The notes beneath the pieces were generated by a model. That model saw only the letters and a list, made by a program, of their open reading frames with translations. It did not search any database and had not been told where the DNA came from. The position numbers and the translations under genes were made by a program. Positions 55,510 to 64,000 of a DNA stretch of 64,000 nucleotides are shown here, piece by piece; position 1 is the first letter of the stretch; every line of letters starts with the position of its first letter. The stretch is from Burkholderiaceae bacterium (GTDB lineage: Bacteria; Pseudomonadota; Gammaproteobacteria; Burkholderiales; Burkholderiaceae_D): assembly GCA_018261755.1 (NCBI GenBank), contig JAGTRJ010000015.1:1-64000 (forward strand), given 5' to 3'.

Positions 55510-57323
55510 ACCCAATGACATCCGTAACGACATTATCAATTGCCCGCCTGGCACAACTGCGTCTTGCGATGCAGCGCCACGGGCTTGACGCCTGGATCGT
55601 GCCGTCGGCCGACCCGCATCTGTCGGAATACCTGCCTGAGCACTGGCAGGGTCGGCAATGGCTATCCGGCTTTACCGGCTCGGCCGGCACGCTGGTGCTG
55701 ACGGCCGACTGGGCCGGGTTGTGGACAGACAGCCGTTACTGGACGCAGGCGGAAGCCGAGCTTGCCGGCAGCGGCATCGACGTGATGCGGATGCCGCCGG
55801 GCGTGGCCTTGCCGCATGTCGAATGGCTGGCCGACAGTCTGCATTCCCGCCAGACGGTCGGGATCGACGGCGCGGTGCTGTCGCTGTTCGCCGCGCGGTT
55901 GATGACGCAGCGGCTGACCGGGCTGGGCATCCTGCTCAATACCGAACACGATTTGTTGACTGAGATATGGCACGACCGGCCGCCGTTGCCGACAGCGCCG
56001 GTGTACGAGCATCCGGCGCCGTATGCGGGCATGACGCGCCGCGAGAAGTTGACCAGCTTGCGCGCCGCGATGCGTGTCGAAGGCGCAGACTGGCATCTGG
56101 TTTCGACACTGGACGACATCGCGTATCTGTTCAACCTGCGCGGCTCGGACGTGAATTTCAATCCGTTTTTCATCGCCCATGCACTGATCGGGCCGCAGCG
56201 CGCGACGCTGTTCGTGGCCGAAGGCAAGGTGCCGCCGGCATTGCGCGAGGCGCTGGCGGCCGACGGGGTCGAGCTGGCGCCCTACGCGCAGGCGGCGCAG
56301 GCGCTGGCGGCGTTGCAGCCGGAAGCGGTGCTGCTGGCCGATCCGCGCCGGGTCACGTTGGCGCTGTGGCAGGCGAAGCACGATGGCGTGCGCGTGGTCG
56401 AGGCGGCCAATCCGGCCATTCTGGCCAAATCCAGAAAAAGCGAAGCGGATGTGGCGCATATCCGCGCGGCGATGGCCGAGGATGGCGCCGCGTTGTGCGA
56501 ATTTTTCGCCTGGCTGGAACATGCGCTGGCTGACCCGGCGCAGACGGTGACCGAGATGACGGTGGAAGAACGGATCAGCGCCGCCCGCGCGCGGCGGCAT
56601 GGATTCGTCTGCCCCAGTTTCAATACCATTGCCGGCTTCAACGCCAACGGCGCGATGCCGCATTACCGTGCCACTCAAGCTACGCACGCAACCATTGCCG
56701 GTCAGGGCTTGCTGCTGATCGATTCCGGCGGCCAGTATTACGGCGGTACGACCGACATCACGCGCGTGGTGCCGGTGGGCGAACCGACGGCGGAACAGAA
56801 GCGTGATTTCACGCTGGTGCTCAAAGGCTTGATTGCGCTGTCGTCGGCGCGCTTTCCGCGCGGCATCCGGGCGGCGATGCTGGATGCGATCGCGCGTGCA
56901 CCGCTATGGGCCGAGGGGCTGGATTACGGCCACGGCACCGGCCACGGCGTCGGCTATTTCCTCGGCGTGCACGAAGGGCCGCAGTCGATCTCCTACCACG
57001 CGGCAGCCGAGCCTCAGACGGCAATGGAATCCGGCATGATCACGTCGGCCGAACCGAGTCTGTACCGCGAAGGCCAGTGGGGTATCCGGATCGAGAATTT
57101 GGTGGTGAACCGCGTGGCGGAAACGACCGCGTTCGGCGAATTCCTGCAATTCGAAACACTGACGCTATGCCCGATCGATAACCGCTGCATCGAGGTTACG
57201 CTGCTGCGGCCGGACGAAATCGGCTGGCTGAACTGCTACCACGCCATGGTGCGCACAAGGTTGATGCCGCTGGTGGATGGCGCCGCGCGCGACTGGCTGC
57301 TGGCGAGAACCGAACCCGTCTGA
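55506..57323 (+). CDS. pepP: Xaa-Pro aminopeptidase (M24B)
   Basis: A 605-residue aminopeptidase P with two creatinase-like N-terminal domains and a C-terminal pita-bread domain. Metal ligands lie in LLLIDSGGQYYGGTTDITR, HGTGHGVGYFLGVHEGP and TSAEPSLYREGQWGIRIEN. This is the long form, as in eukaryotes and many betaproteobacteria. The ATG at 55506 overlaps the HNH gene stop; the ATG at 55515 may be the native start. Confidence 0.93.
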   Translation: MNPMTSVTTLSIARLAQLRLAMQRHGLDAWIVPSADPHLSEYLPEHWQGRQWLSGFTGSAGTLVLTADWAGLWTDSRYWTQAEAELAGSGIDVMRMPPGVALPHVEWLADSLHSRQTVGIDGAVLSLFAARLMTQRLTGLGILLNTEHDLLTEIWHDRPPLPTAPVYEHPAPYAGMTRREKLTSLRAAMRVEGADWHLVSTLDDIAYLFNLRGSDVNFNPFFIAHALIGPQRATLFVAEGKVPPALREALAADGVELAPYAQAAQALAALQPEAVLLADPRRVTLALWQAKHDGVRVVEAANPAILAKSRKSEADVAHIRAAMAEDGAALCEFFAWLEHALADPAQTVTEMTVEERISAARARRHGFVCPSFNTIAGFNANGAMPHYRATQATHATIAGQGLLLIDSGGQYYGGTTDITRVVPVGEPTAEQKRDFTLVLKGLIALSSARFPRGIRAAMLDAIARAPLWAEGLDYGHGTGHGVGYFLGVHEGPQSISYHAAAEPQTAMESGMITSAEPSLYREGQWGIRIENLVVNRVAETTAFGEFLQFETLTLCPIDNRCIEVTLLRPDEIGWLNCYHAMVRTRLMPLVDGAARDWLLARTEPV

Positions 57324-57603
57324 GGCGACAGAAAAAAACCGCATAGGTTCCGCTTGCGCGCACACGTGTGCGCAATCGCAACGTTCATGCGGGTTGACGC
57401 ATATTCCCCTTGTTCTTTGTGGTCACATGCCTTACATTAAAGTCGTGATCCACTTCCGAAAGGGGGTTCATCATCAACGTAATAGACGGAAAGGCGGTAT
57501 AGCTTTTTGTACTGATTGCGCTGTCAGTGAAGCAGCTACGGGAACCACAGGGTTCCATCCACAGGTTCCACAGGAACTAAGAAGGGTGGCATGACACCAC
57601 CAG
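57324..57603 (+). other. Non-coding stretch before a strong terminator, possible small RNA or short ORF
   Basis: A 280-bp region with no supported gene. A weak promoter-like pair lies near 57409-57437 (TTGTTC, 17 bp, TACATT). From 57537 a cluster of GGAACC/GGTTCC inverted repeats occurs, and the strong terminator at 57604 follows. An in-frame ATG at 57427 would give about 55 residues without a ribosome site. A small RNA is possible, unproven. Confidence 0.3.
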
Positions 57604-57635
57604 AAACGGCGGAAGCAGCACCTCCGCCGTTTTTC
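57604..57635. terminator. Rho-independent terminator between pepP and the CDF gene
   Basis: AAACGGCGGA (57604-57613) and TCCGCCGTTT (57623-57632) form a perfect 10-bp stem with a 9-base loop and trailing T residues. It can serve rightward transcripts and, through the symmetric A run, perhaps the leftward CDF gene. Confidence 0.85.
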
Positions 57636-57645
57636 TTTGGCCGCG

Positions 57646-58623
57646 TTAAATGTGCGCCACGCTGTTTCTGGCGCTGGCCGCAGTCTCGATTTCATCGTGA
57701 TCGACATCCCTGTGTCCGTGTGGGTCAAGGTGGGTCATCACGTTCAGTACCGCATGTTTTTGCAGCACGCGGCGGCGCGCGGCCACCGCGATGTCGTGCG
57801 CTGCCAGCACGGTCATCGTCGCATCGACTTCCAGATGCACGTCAACCAGCGCCAGATCGCCGACCTTGCGCGTGCGCAAGTCGTGCAGGCCGAGAATGCC
57901 GGGCGTGGCCAGCAAGGTGGCGCGAATCGCTTCGGTTTCTTCCTCCGACACCGCGCGATCCATCAAATCGTGCAGCGCATCCCAGCTGAATTCCCAGCCC
58001 ATCTTGCCGACCATCAGGCCGACGATCAGCGCCGCAATCGGATCGAGCAGCGGATAGCCCATCATGTTACCGATGATGCCGACCGCCACCACCAGCGACG
58101 ACAGCGCATCCGAGCGCGCGTGCCACGCGTTGGCCACCAGCATGGTCGAGCGGATGCGCTTGGCCACCGCCAGCATGTAGCGGAACAGCAGTTCTTTCGC
58201 CACCAGCGCGACCGCCGCCACCCATAGCGCGGCTTGATGCACGGTCGCGATTTCATCCGGGTCTTCCAGTTTCTTGACTGCAGACCAGATCATGCCGATC
58301 GCTACCACCAGCAGCAGTACGCCCAGCACCAGTGAAGCGGCATTTTCATAGCGATGGTGCCCGTAATGGTGGTCATCGTCAGCCGCCTTTTTGCTGTGAT
58401 GGCCGGCGACCAGCACGATGAAATCGGCCAGCAGGTCGGACAGCGAGTGGATGCCATCGGCGATCAAGCCTTGTGACTGCGCGATCAGGCCGGTGGCTAC
58501 CTGCCCGATGGTCAGCAGCACGTTAACCCACACGCTGACCCAGGTGCTGCGCCGTCCCTGCGCTTCCTCTTCCGGCGTGCGGAACTCGTGATCCTCTTCC
58601 GGCAGTTCGATTGGCATGTTCAT
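57646..58623 (-). CDS. Cation diffusion facilitator (CDF) metal exporter
   Basis: A 325-residue transporter with about six membrane helices. The HxxxD metal sites are ADGIHSLSDLLADF on helix 2 and NAWHARSDALSS on helix 5. A His-rich loop, HHSKKAADDDHHYGHHRYEN, sits between helices 2 and 3, and the cytoplasmic C-terminal domain has DVHLEVDATMT. The metal is not fixed (Zn, Co, Ni or Fe are possible). The start ATG at 58623 has AAGGAG upstream. It is divergent from rpoH. Confidence 0.9.
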   Translation of the reverse strand: MNMPIELPEEDHEFRTPEEEAQGRRSTWVSVWVNVLLTIGQVATGLIAQSQGLIADGIHSLSDLLADFIVLVAGHHSKKAADDDHHYGHHRYENAASLVLGVLLLVVAIGMIWSAVKKLEDPDEIATVHQAALWVAAVALVAKELLFRYMLAVAKRIRSTMLVANAWHARSDALSSLVVAVGIIGNMMGYPLLDPIAALIVGLMVGKMGWEFSWDALHDLMDRAVSEEETEAIRATLLATPGILGLHDLRTRKVGDLALVDVHLEVDATMTVLAAHDIAVAARRRVLQKHAVLNVMTHLDPHGHRDVDHDEIETAASARNSVAHI

Positions 58624-58715
58624 TGCAGCGTACTCCTTGATCAAACGCAACGGGCGGCGCACAGTTTGCTGCAAAGCTCCAGCTTTGGCAATTGCCTGGT
58701 TGATAATGATGCATG

Positions 58716-58742
58716 TTAGCACTCTCTCCGATGGAGTGCTAA
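58716..58742. promoter_or_regulatory. Perfect CIRCE operator (HrcA binding site) upstream of rpoH
   Basis: TTAGCACTC (58716-58724), nine bases, GAGTGCTAA (58734-58742): an exact match to the CIRCE consensus. The right end overlaps a -10-like TAAAAT (58740-58745), and TTAGCA at 58716 can act as its -35 with an 18-bp spacer. HrcA should therefore block rpoH transcription. It is 49 bp before rpoH and 93 bp before the divergent CDF gene. Confidence 0.9.
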
Positions 58743-58790
58743 AATATCTCCATTGAATCAATTCGGCCCGTAAAAGAAAGGGAAAAAGGA

Positions 58791-59690
58791 ATGAACGCAG
58801 CGTCCGCAACATCTGCATTGATGCCGGCGAGCAATCATGCTTTGGCTCTCGGCTTTTCTGGTCAGCTCGGCAATATCGACGCCTATATCTCGGCTGTCAA
58901 CCGCCTGCCGCTGCTGACCCAGGAAGAAGAACACGCACTGGCGCGCCGCCTGCGCGATCGGAACGACCTCGCTGCCGCACAGCAGTTGATCCTGTCGCAC
59001 CTGCGGCTGGTGGTATCGATCGCGCGCGGCTACCTCGGCTACGGTCTGCCGCATGCGGACCTGATTCAGGAAGGTAACATCGGCCTGATGAAGGCGGTCA
59101 AACGCTTCGATCCGGAGCAGGGCGTGCGTCTGGTGTCGTACGCGGTGCACTGGATCAAGGCGGAAATCCACGAATACATCCTGAAAAACTGGCGGCTGGT
59201 GAAGATCGCTACCACCAAGGCGCACCGCAAGCTGTTTTTCAACCTGCGCAGTCACAAGGGCGACGCGGAAACGATGTCGCAGGCGCAGATCGACGATCTG
59301 GCGCACAAGCTGAACGTCAAGCGCGAGGAAGTGATCGAGATGGAAACGCGCCTGTCGGGCCGCGACATCGCGCTCGAGGCGCCGACAGACGACGAAGATG
59401 AACATTTCGCACCGATCGCCTACCTGTCGTCCGACGCCTCGGAACCGACGCAGGTGCTGGCGGCACGGCAGCAAGACCGGTTGCAGACTGAAGGGCTGGA
59501 AGCGGCACTGGCGAAGCTGGACGATCGTTCCCGGCGCATCGTCGAAGCGCGCTGGTTGGCGAACGACGATGGCAGCGGTGCCACGCTGCATGAGCTGGCA
59601 GACGAATTCGGCGTCTCGGCCGAGCGCATCCGCCAGATTGAAGCGGCGGCGCTGAAAAAGATGAAAGGCGCGCTGGCGGCTTACGCCTGA
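58791..59690 (+). CDS. rpoH: RNA polymerase sigma-32 factor RpoH
   Basis: A 299-residue heat-shock sigma factor. Region 2 is LRLVVSIARGYLGYGLPHAD with DLIQEGNIGLMKAVKRFDP. The RpoH box appears as HRKLFFNLR at about 143-151 and separates it from RpoD and RpoS. Region 4.2 is TLHELADEFGVSAERIRQIE. An AAGGAATG ribosome site overlaps the start. hslVU in this window are expected targets. Confidence 0.97.
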   Translation: MNAASATSALMPASNHALALGFSGQLGNIDAYISAVNRLPLLTQEEEHALARRLRDRNDLAAAQQLILSHLRLVVSIARGYLGYGLPHADLIQEGNIGLMKAVKRFDPEQGVRLVSYAVHWIKAEIHEYILKNWRLVKIATTKAHRKLFFNLRSHKGDAETMSQAQIDDLAHKLNVKREEVIEMETRLSGRDIALEAPTDDEDEHFAPIAYLSSDASEPTQVLAARQQDRLQTEGLEAALAKLDDRSRRIVEARWLANDDGSGATLHELADEFGVSAERIRQIEAAALKKMKGALAAYA

Positions 59691-59711
59691 TCGTTGCGCC
59701 GCGAAGGAAAC

Positions 59712-59743
59712 GCGCCCGCAGGCCTTGCCCCGGGCGCTTTTTT
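59712..59743 (+). terminator. Rho-independent terminator after rpoH
   Basis: GCGCCCG (59712-59718) and CGGGCGC (59731-59737) form a 7-bp GC stem followed by six T, 22 bp after the rpoH stop. Confidence 0.9.
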
Positions 59744-59764
59744 CATGCGGGCAGCATCACTACT

Positions 59765-60115
59765 TCACAGCAGATCGATGCCGAAGTGTTTCAGCACCAA
59801 GGCAAACAGCGCGAAGCAGACCATGGTCAGCAGCGCGCATGCCAGCAGTGTCGGCCAGAAGCCGAGCCGAGGCAGCAGCAGCGGGAAAACCAGAAACATG
59901 GGCAGGGTCGGCACGACATACCAGAACGTGTACCACGCATGGTTGGCGATCCGCTCCTGTGGCTGCTGCTCGAGATGCAACCAGACCAGCGCCAGCAGGG
60001 TGACCAGCGGCAGCGCGGCCAGCAGCCCGCCAAGCTTGTCGCTGCGCTTGGCGATTTCGGACACGATAACCACGATGGCAGCGGTGGCGGCGTATTTGGT
60101 GATGATCCAGAGCAT
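59765..60115 (-). CDS. DUF3147 family small membrane protein
   Basis: A 116-residue hydrophobic protein with four predicted helices (GGLLAALPLVTLLALVWLHL; then YTFWYVVPTLPMFLVFPLLL). It resembles the DUF3147/GlpM-like family of unknown function. The start is taken at the ATG at 60115; a TTG at 60136 would add seven residues. It lies between rpoH and uvrD, with a 67-bp gap before uvrD. Confidence 0.75.
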   Translation of the reverse strand: MLWIITKYAATAAIVVIVSEIAKRSDKLGGLLAALPLVTLLALVWLHLEQQPQERIANHAWYTFWYVVPTLPMFLVFPLLLPRLGFWPTLLACALLTMVCFALFALVLKHFGIDLL

Positions 60116-60182
60116 GGTTTGGACGGATGAAGGCAATCGATGGCGGTAGCCATGATATCACTGGCGTTTCATCCGCAGCCGT

Positions 60183-62465
60183 TCAGGCATCTATCGGCGT
60201 GCGTTCCAGCTTCGCCACGCCCAGATCGAGCAGTTTCATTCCCGACTTGCCGAAGTTGATGTTGGCGCGCGCATTACCGCCGCTGCCTTCGATGGCCACG
60301 ATCACGCCCTCGCCGAATTTTTTGTGATACACAGTTTCGCCGATGCGCCAGCCGGTCGATTGCTCGCTGACCTTGCTGGCGAGCGAACGCGCGCGTGACG
60401 GCGCGAAATCGGCCACCACATGCTTGTGACCGAGCCAGTCATGCCGGACGTTCGGCGTCAGCCATTTCAGCGTTTCTTCCGGCAGTTCGTCGAAAAAGCG
60501 CGAGCGCACGTTGTAGCGCGTCTGGCCGTGCAGCATCCGCGTCTGCGAAAAGCTCAGGTACAGCCGCCGCTTCGCGCGCGTGATGGCGACATACATTAGC
60601 CGCCGTTCTTCTTCCAGCCCGCCTTCGTCCATCTCGCTGTTCTGGTGCGGGAACAGGCCTTCTTCCAGCCCGGTGATGAACACTGCGTCGAATTCCAGCC
60701 CCTTGGCCGAGTGCACCGTCATCAGTTGCAGCGCATCCTGCCCGGCCTGCGCCTGATTCTCGCCCGCTTCCAGCGACGCATGCGACAGGAAGGCCGACAG
60801 CGGCGACATCACCATCGGCAATGGCGCGTCGGCATCGAGCAGTTCGGTGCCATCACCATCGACCAGCACGTTCGCGCCTGCGGTCGGCGCCTTCGGCCCG
60901 GTTTGCGCTGGCGCATCCTGGCCGAAGCCTTCCTCGGTCACGAACAGCGTGGCCGCGTTGACCAGCTGTTCCAGATTCTCGATCCGGTCCGCGCCTTCCT
61001 TTTCCGTCTGGTAGTGCGTCAACAGCGTGCTGCGCTCCAGCACCACCTGCACCAGTTCCGGCAGCGGCAATTGCATCGTCTCGAAGCGCGCGCCTTCGAT
61101 CAGTTTCAGGAACGCTCCCAGCATTGTGCCGGCCTTGCCAGCCACGTACGGCACCGCCGCGTACAGCGAAATGCCGTACTGCCTGGCCGCATCCTGCAAC
61201 TGCTCGATCGAGCGCGCGCCGATGCCGCGCGTGGGGAAATTCACCACCCGCAGGAAGGCCGAATCGTTGTGCGGGTTTTCCATCAGTTGCAGGTAAGCGA
61301 TCGCATGCTTGATTTCGGCCCGCTCGAAAAAGCGCAACCCGCCGTAAACGCGGTATGGAATGCCGGCGGAAAACAGCGCATGTTCGATCACGCGCGATTG
61401 CGCGTTCGAGCGGTACAGCACCGCGATTTCGCTGCGCAACATGCCTTCGGCGATCAGGTTGCGTGTTTCGTCCACAATCCATTGCGCTTCGCGGATGTCG
61501 GACACCGCTTCATGCACGCGCAGCGGTTCGCCGTGGCCGGCATCGGTGCGCAGGTTCTTGCCCAGCCGTTTGGCGTTGTGCGCGATTAGCGTGTTGGCCG
61601 CGTCGAGGATGTGGCCGTGCGAGCGGTAATTCTGTTCCAGCCGGATGATGTTTTCGACCCGGAATTCGCGCTCGAACGACGCCATGTTGCCGACGTTCGC
61701 GCCGCGGAACGCATAGATGCTCTGGTCGTCGTCGCCGACCGCCATCACAGCCGCACCGCCGCCGGCCAGCAGTTTCAGCCATTTGTACTGCAGGTCGTTC
61801 GTGTCCTGGAACTCATCCACCAGAATGTGGCGGAAGCGCTGCTGGTAATGCTCGCGCAGCGGCTGGTTGCGCAGCAGCAGTTCATACGAGCGCAGCAGCA
61901 GTTCGGCGAAATCGGTCACGCCTTCACGCTGGCATTGCTGGTCGTACAGCTCGTATAGTTCGATGAACTTGCGGTTGTAATCGTCGTTGGCGTCGATCTC
62001 GCCCGCGCGCAGGCCGGAATCCTTCGCGCTATTGATGAAGTTCATCAGGTTGCGCGGCGGGTATTTCTCGTCGTCGATGTTGTTCGATTTCAGCAGCCGC
62101 TTGATGGCCGACAGCTGATCCTGCGAATCGAGAATCTGGAACGTTTGCGGCAAGGCTGCTGCTTGATGGTGCGTGCGCAGCAGCCGGTTGCACAGCCCGT
62201 GGAAGGTGCCGATCCACATGCCGCGGGTATTGATCGGCAGCATCGCAGACAGCCGCGCCAGCATTTCCTTTGCCGCCTTGTTGGTGAACGTGACCGCGAG
62301 GATGCCCTGCGGCGATACCTGCCCGGTTTGCAGCAGCCAGGCGATGCGCGTGGTCAGAACGCGGGTCTTGCCGGAACCGGCTCCGGCGAGGACGAGGGCG
62401 GATTGCGCGGGGAGGGTGACGGCGGCGAGCTGTTCGGGATTGAGATTGCTGAGGATGTGATTCAT
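60183..62465 (-). CDS. uvrD: DNA helicase II UvrD
   Basis: A 760-residue superfamily 1A helicase for nucleotide-excision and mismatch repair. Motif I AGAGSGKTRVLTTRIAWLL, motif II VDEFQDTND, motif III VGDDDQSIYAFRGA and motif VI AITRAKRRLYLSFSQ are present. The C-terminal basic extension ending in VYHKKFGEGVIVAIEGSG is the Tudor-like UvrD tail that binds RNA polymerase. A companion Rep is at 15709. Confidence 0.95.
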   Translation of the reverse strand: MNHILSNLNPEQLAAVTLPAQSALVLAGAGSGKTRVLTTRIAWLLQTGQVSPQGILAVTFTNKAAKEMLARLSAMLPINTRGMWIGTFHGLCNRLLRTHHQAAALPQTFQILDSQDQLSAIKRLLKSNNIDDEKYPPRNLMNFINSAKDSGLRAGEIDANDDYNRKFIELYELYDQQCQREGVTDFAELLLRSYELLLRNQPLREHYQQRFRHILVDEFQDTNDLQYKWLKLLAGGGAAVMAVGDDDQSIYAFRGANVGNMASFEREFRVENIIRLEQNYRSHGHILDAANTLIAHNAKRLGKNLRTDAGHGEPLRVHEAVSDIREAQWIVDETRNLIAEGMLRSEIAVLYRSNAQSRVIEHALFSAGIPYRVYGGLRFFERAEIKHAIAYLQLMENPHNDSAFLRVVNFPTRGIGARSIEQLQDAARQYGISLYAAVPYVAGKAGTMLGAFLKLIEGARFETMQLPLPELVQVVLERSTLLTHYQTEKEGADRIENLEQLVNAATLFVTEEGFGQDAPAQTGPKAPTAGANVLVDGDGTELLDADAPLPMVMSPLSAFLSHASLEAGENQAQAGQDALQLMTVHSAKGLEFDAVFITGLEEGLFPHQNSEMDEGGLEEERRLMYVAITRAKRRLYLSFSQTRMLHGQTRYNVRSRFFDELPEETLKWLTPNVRHDWLGHKHVVADFAPSRARSLASKVSEQSTGWRIGETVYHKKFGEGVIVAIEGSGGNARANINFGKSGMKLLDLGVAKLERTPIDA

Positions 62466-62540
62466 CCTAGCATTATCTCAAGAAACGGGGCGATGCGGTT
62501 TTCTGTGGTAGTTTGCCATCACACTTGCATCGGCGGCGTT

Positions 62541-64000
62541 TCACATTTGGTCGTTTCGCTTGGGGGGGGGCATTAAGGTCGTCTGGTTTCTGCCGCGATG
62601 CTTTGCTTGGTAAAGCCCCTCGTCAGCACGCAAAAAGAAGTCGCTTAACGATTCGCCTGGTACATACTGCGTGATGCAAATGCTGATCGTGGCGCGAAGC
62701 GTGACGCTTTCCAGCGCGAAATCGTGGCTGGCAATGGCGTTGCGCAGTTTTTCTGCGAGTTCGAAAGCTCGGTCTTGCGGGCATCCCTTGAGCAGCACCA
62801 AAAATTCTTCACCGCCCCAGCGGCTGATGATGTCGCTTTCACGGAAAGTGCGGCGCGCCAGTTGCGCGATTTCGCGCAGCACCAAGTCGCCGGCAAGATG
62901 CCCATAAGTATCGTTCACCTGCTTGAAATAATCGATGTCGAACATGATGCCCGACATTGTCTCGCCGGAACGATGTGTGTCCAGCGCGGCCTGCTTGAAA
63001 ACGAAGGTAAACGCCTGCCGGTTTAGCAGCCCGGTCATCGCATCGGTTGCTGCCATGTTTTCCAAGCGGTTCTGGAATTGCTTGACCGCTGTCAGGATGA
63101 TCACCAGCACCAGCAGCGTGATCGCCGCGCTGATCGCCAGGTTCAGCATGAATGCTTGCCGTAGCGGGCGGATGTCATTCTCGACGTTTTGTTCGACGAC
63201 CAGATACCAGTTCAGTTCCGGGATGAAGCGGGAGTTCAGTAGCACCGTGGCACCATCCTGGCTATATTCCAGTTTGGTCGGCTGGGTGTCGTGGTTCAGA
63301 ATATGGCCAGCGATATCGCGGATGCCAGGGGTGGTCGTGATGGCGCTGCGTACAGCCTGCATCGATTTCCCGGCCAGCATAATGTTGCCCTGCTGATCGA
63401 CGAAGTAGATGTCGCGCTGGAAGCGCTGCTGATAGCTGTCGATCAAATGCACCATCGTATCGAAGGTCATGCCGACGCCCGTGGCCGCAATGAAATTGCC
63501 GTGGAAATCGTTGACACGATGGTTGATGAAAATGGTCATTTTGTCGCGATTGGCCATGTCGGGGTCGACATTGGTTTCATAATCGGTCGGCATTTGCCGC
63601 ACGCGGAAATACCACGCATCGCGCGGCTCGTCTTCGCGCACCGTTTTCAGCGTGCCGCCGGAGTAGTAATAACGCCGCGTCTTGTCCGATACCAGAAAGC
63701 TGGTGACAACACCGTATTTCTGCCTGATTTCCGCCAGATAGCGCGCCAGTTGCTCCGGTTGCTGCTCGCCGTTGATGATCCAGTCGCGCACGAAGGTGTC
63801 GTGCGCCATCAGCGAGGAAATGAACACCGGCCGCAGAATGTCTTTCTGAATTTCGGAATAGATCGTGTCGCCGGTTAGTGGCAGCGCCTGGTCGCCAATG
63901 TTGTTGCGGATTGACTGGTTCGAAACATGATAGGCGACGATGCTGGTCGCCAGAAAGCCGACAATCAGCGCCGCGCCAATCGACAGCAGCAGGCGGTATT
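62541..64000 (-). CDS. Membrane diguanylate cyclase (Cache-GGDEF), 5'-partial
   Basis: The frame is open to the right window edge, so the start lies outside. Visible: a first membrane helix (LLLSIGAALIVGFLATSIVA), a long periplasmic sensor of dCache type (FLVSDKTRRYYYSGGTLKTV, then DIYFVDQQGNIMLAG), a second helix (AISAAITLLVLVIILTAV) and a GGDEF domain with signature RWGGEEF and the DIDYFKQVNDTYGH metal motif. No EAL domain follows. The C-terminal tail contains a nine-C run encoding three Pro, at 62562-62570. It probably makes cyclic-di-GMP in response to an outside signal. Confidence 0.9.
   Translation of the reverse strand, partial: YRLLLSIGAALIVGFLATSIVAYHVSNQSIRNNIGDQALPLTGDTIYSEIQKDILRPVFISSLMAHDTFVRDWIINGEQQPEQLARYLAEIRQKYGVVTSFLVSDKTRRYYYSGGTLKTVREDEPRDAWYFRVRQMPTDYETNVDPDMANRDKMTIFINHRVNDFHGNFIAATGVGMTFDTMVHLIDSYQQRFQRDIYFVDQQGNIMLAGKSMQAVRSAITTTPGIRDIAGHILNHDTQPTKLEYSQDGATVLLNSRFIPELNWYLVVEQNVENDIRPLRQAFMLNLAISAAITLLVLVIILTAVKQFQNRLENMAATDAMTGLLNRQAFTFVFKQAALDTHRSGETMSGIMFDIDYFKQVNDTYGHLAGDLVLREIAQLARRTFRESDIISRWGGEEFLVLLKGCPQDRAFELAEKLRNAIASHDFALESVTLRATISICITQYVPGESLSDFFLRADEGLYQAKHRGRNQTTLMPPPKRNDQM

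Noticed and set aside
60645-61589. 314-residue frame opposite uvrD
   Set aside because: It is a shadow of uvrD with His/Arg/Gln-rich composition and no domain.

Overview
The window is about 64 kb of GC-rich bacterial chromosome, almost entirely coding, and fits a betaproteobacterium. The clearest marker is the run mlaFEDACB - ABC exporter - murA - hisGDCBHAFIE - HIT protein - tatABC - degQ-like protease - nif3 - mscL - sspAB. I lean towards Burkholderiales near the Oxalobacteraceae, from family resemblance and not from any search. No insertion sequence, prophage, rRNA or CRISPR array was seen. One tRNA gene (Thr, TGT) is present.

Layout. (1) 1-6965: the end of a formate-hydrogenlyase operon (hycEFGHI), then moaA and an FhlA-type sigma-54 activator. 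(2) 6992-11907, minus strand: a nickel uptake locus with the regulator nikR, periplasmic NikK/NikL-like proteins, an outer-membrane barrel and the ECF transporter MQO. Together (1) and (2) supply Ni and molybdenum cofactor to a hydrogen-evolving formate metabolism. (3) 12213-19885: a TPR/glycosyltransferase-like protein, hslVU, rep, slyX and small genes. (4) 19903-28051, minus strand: the type IV pilus minor-pilin operon pilV-W-X-Y1-E-fimT. (5) 28371-30101: nrdR and glyA. (6) 30503-36227: the Mla lipid-asymmetry operon and an ABC-2 exporter. (7) 36326-44409: murA and the histidine operon. (8) 44878-57323: lrgAB, HIT, tatABC, degQ-like, nif3, mscL, sspAB, tRNA-Thr, ubiX, rluA, a spermidine-synthase-like gene, an AT-rich SRA-like/HNH gene and an aminopeptidase P. 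(9) 57646-64000: a CDF metal exporter, rpoH behind a perfect CIRCE element, a small membrane protein, uvrD and a membrane diguanylate cyclase cut by the window edge.

Most notable observations. (a) A dispersed intergenic repeat of about 75-125 bp is present in seven copies (A-G, near 13.6, 17.8, 28.2, 30.3, 39.7, 44.8 and 52.9 kb), in both orientations, with internal inverted repeats and short and long forms. (b) hisI has an internal deletion plus frameshift that removes its metal-binding core. (c) A CIRCE operator lies over the likely rpoH promoter, which would link HrcA and sigma-32 control. (d) An AT-rich gene looks like a modification-dependent (type IV) nuclease. (e) bolA, marC and petABC, which I would expect in this neighbourhood, are absent. 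Loss of bc1 would fit a fermentative or anaerobic life with formate hydrogenlyase, but this is inference.
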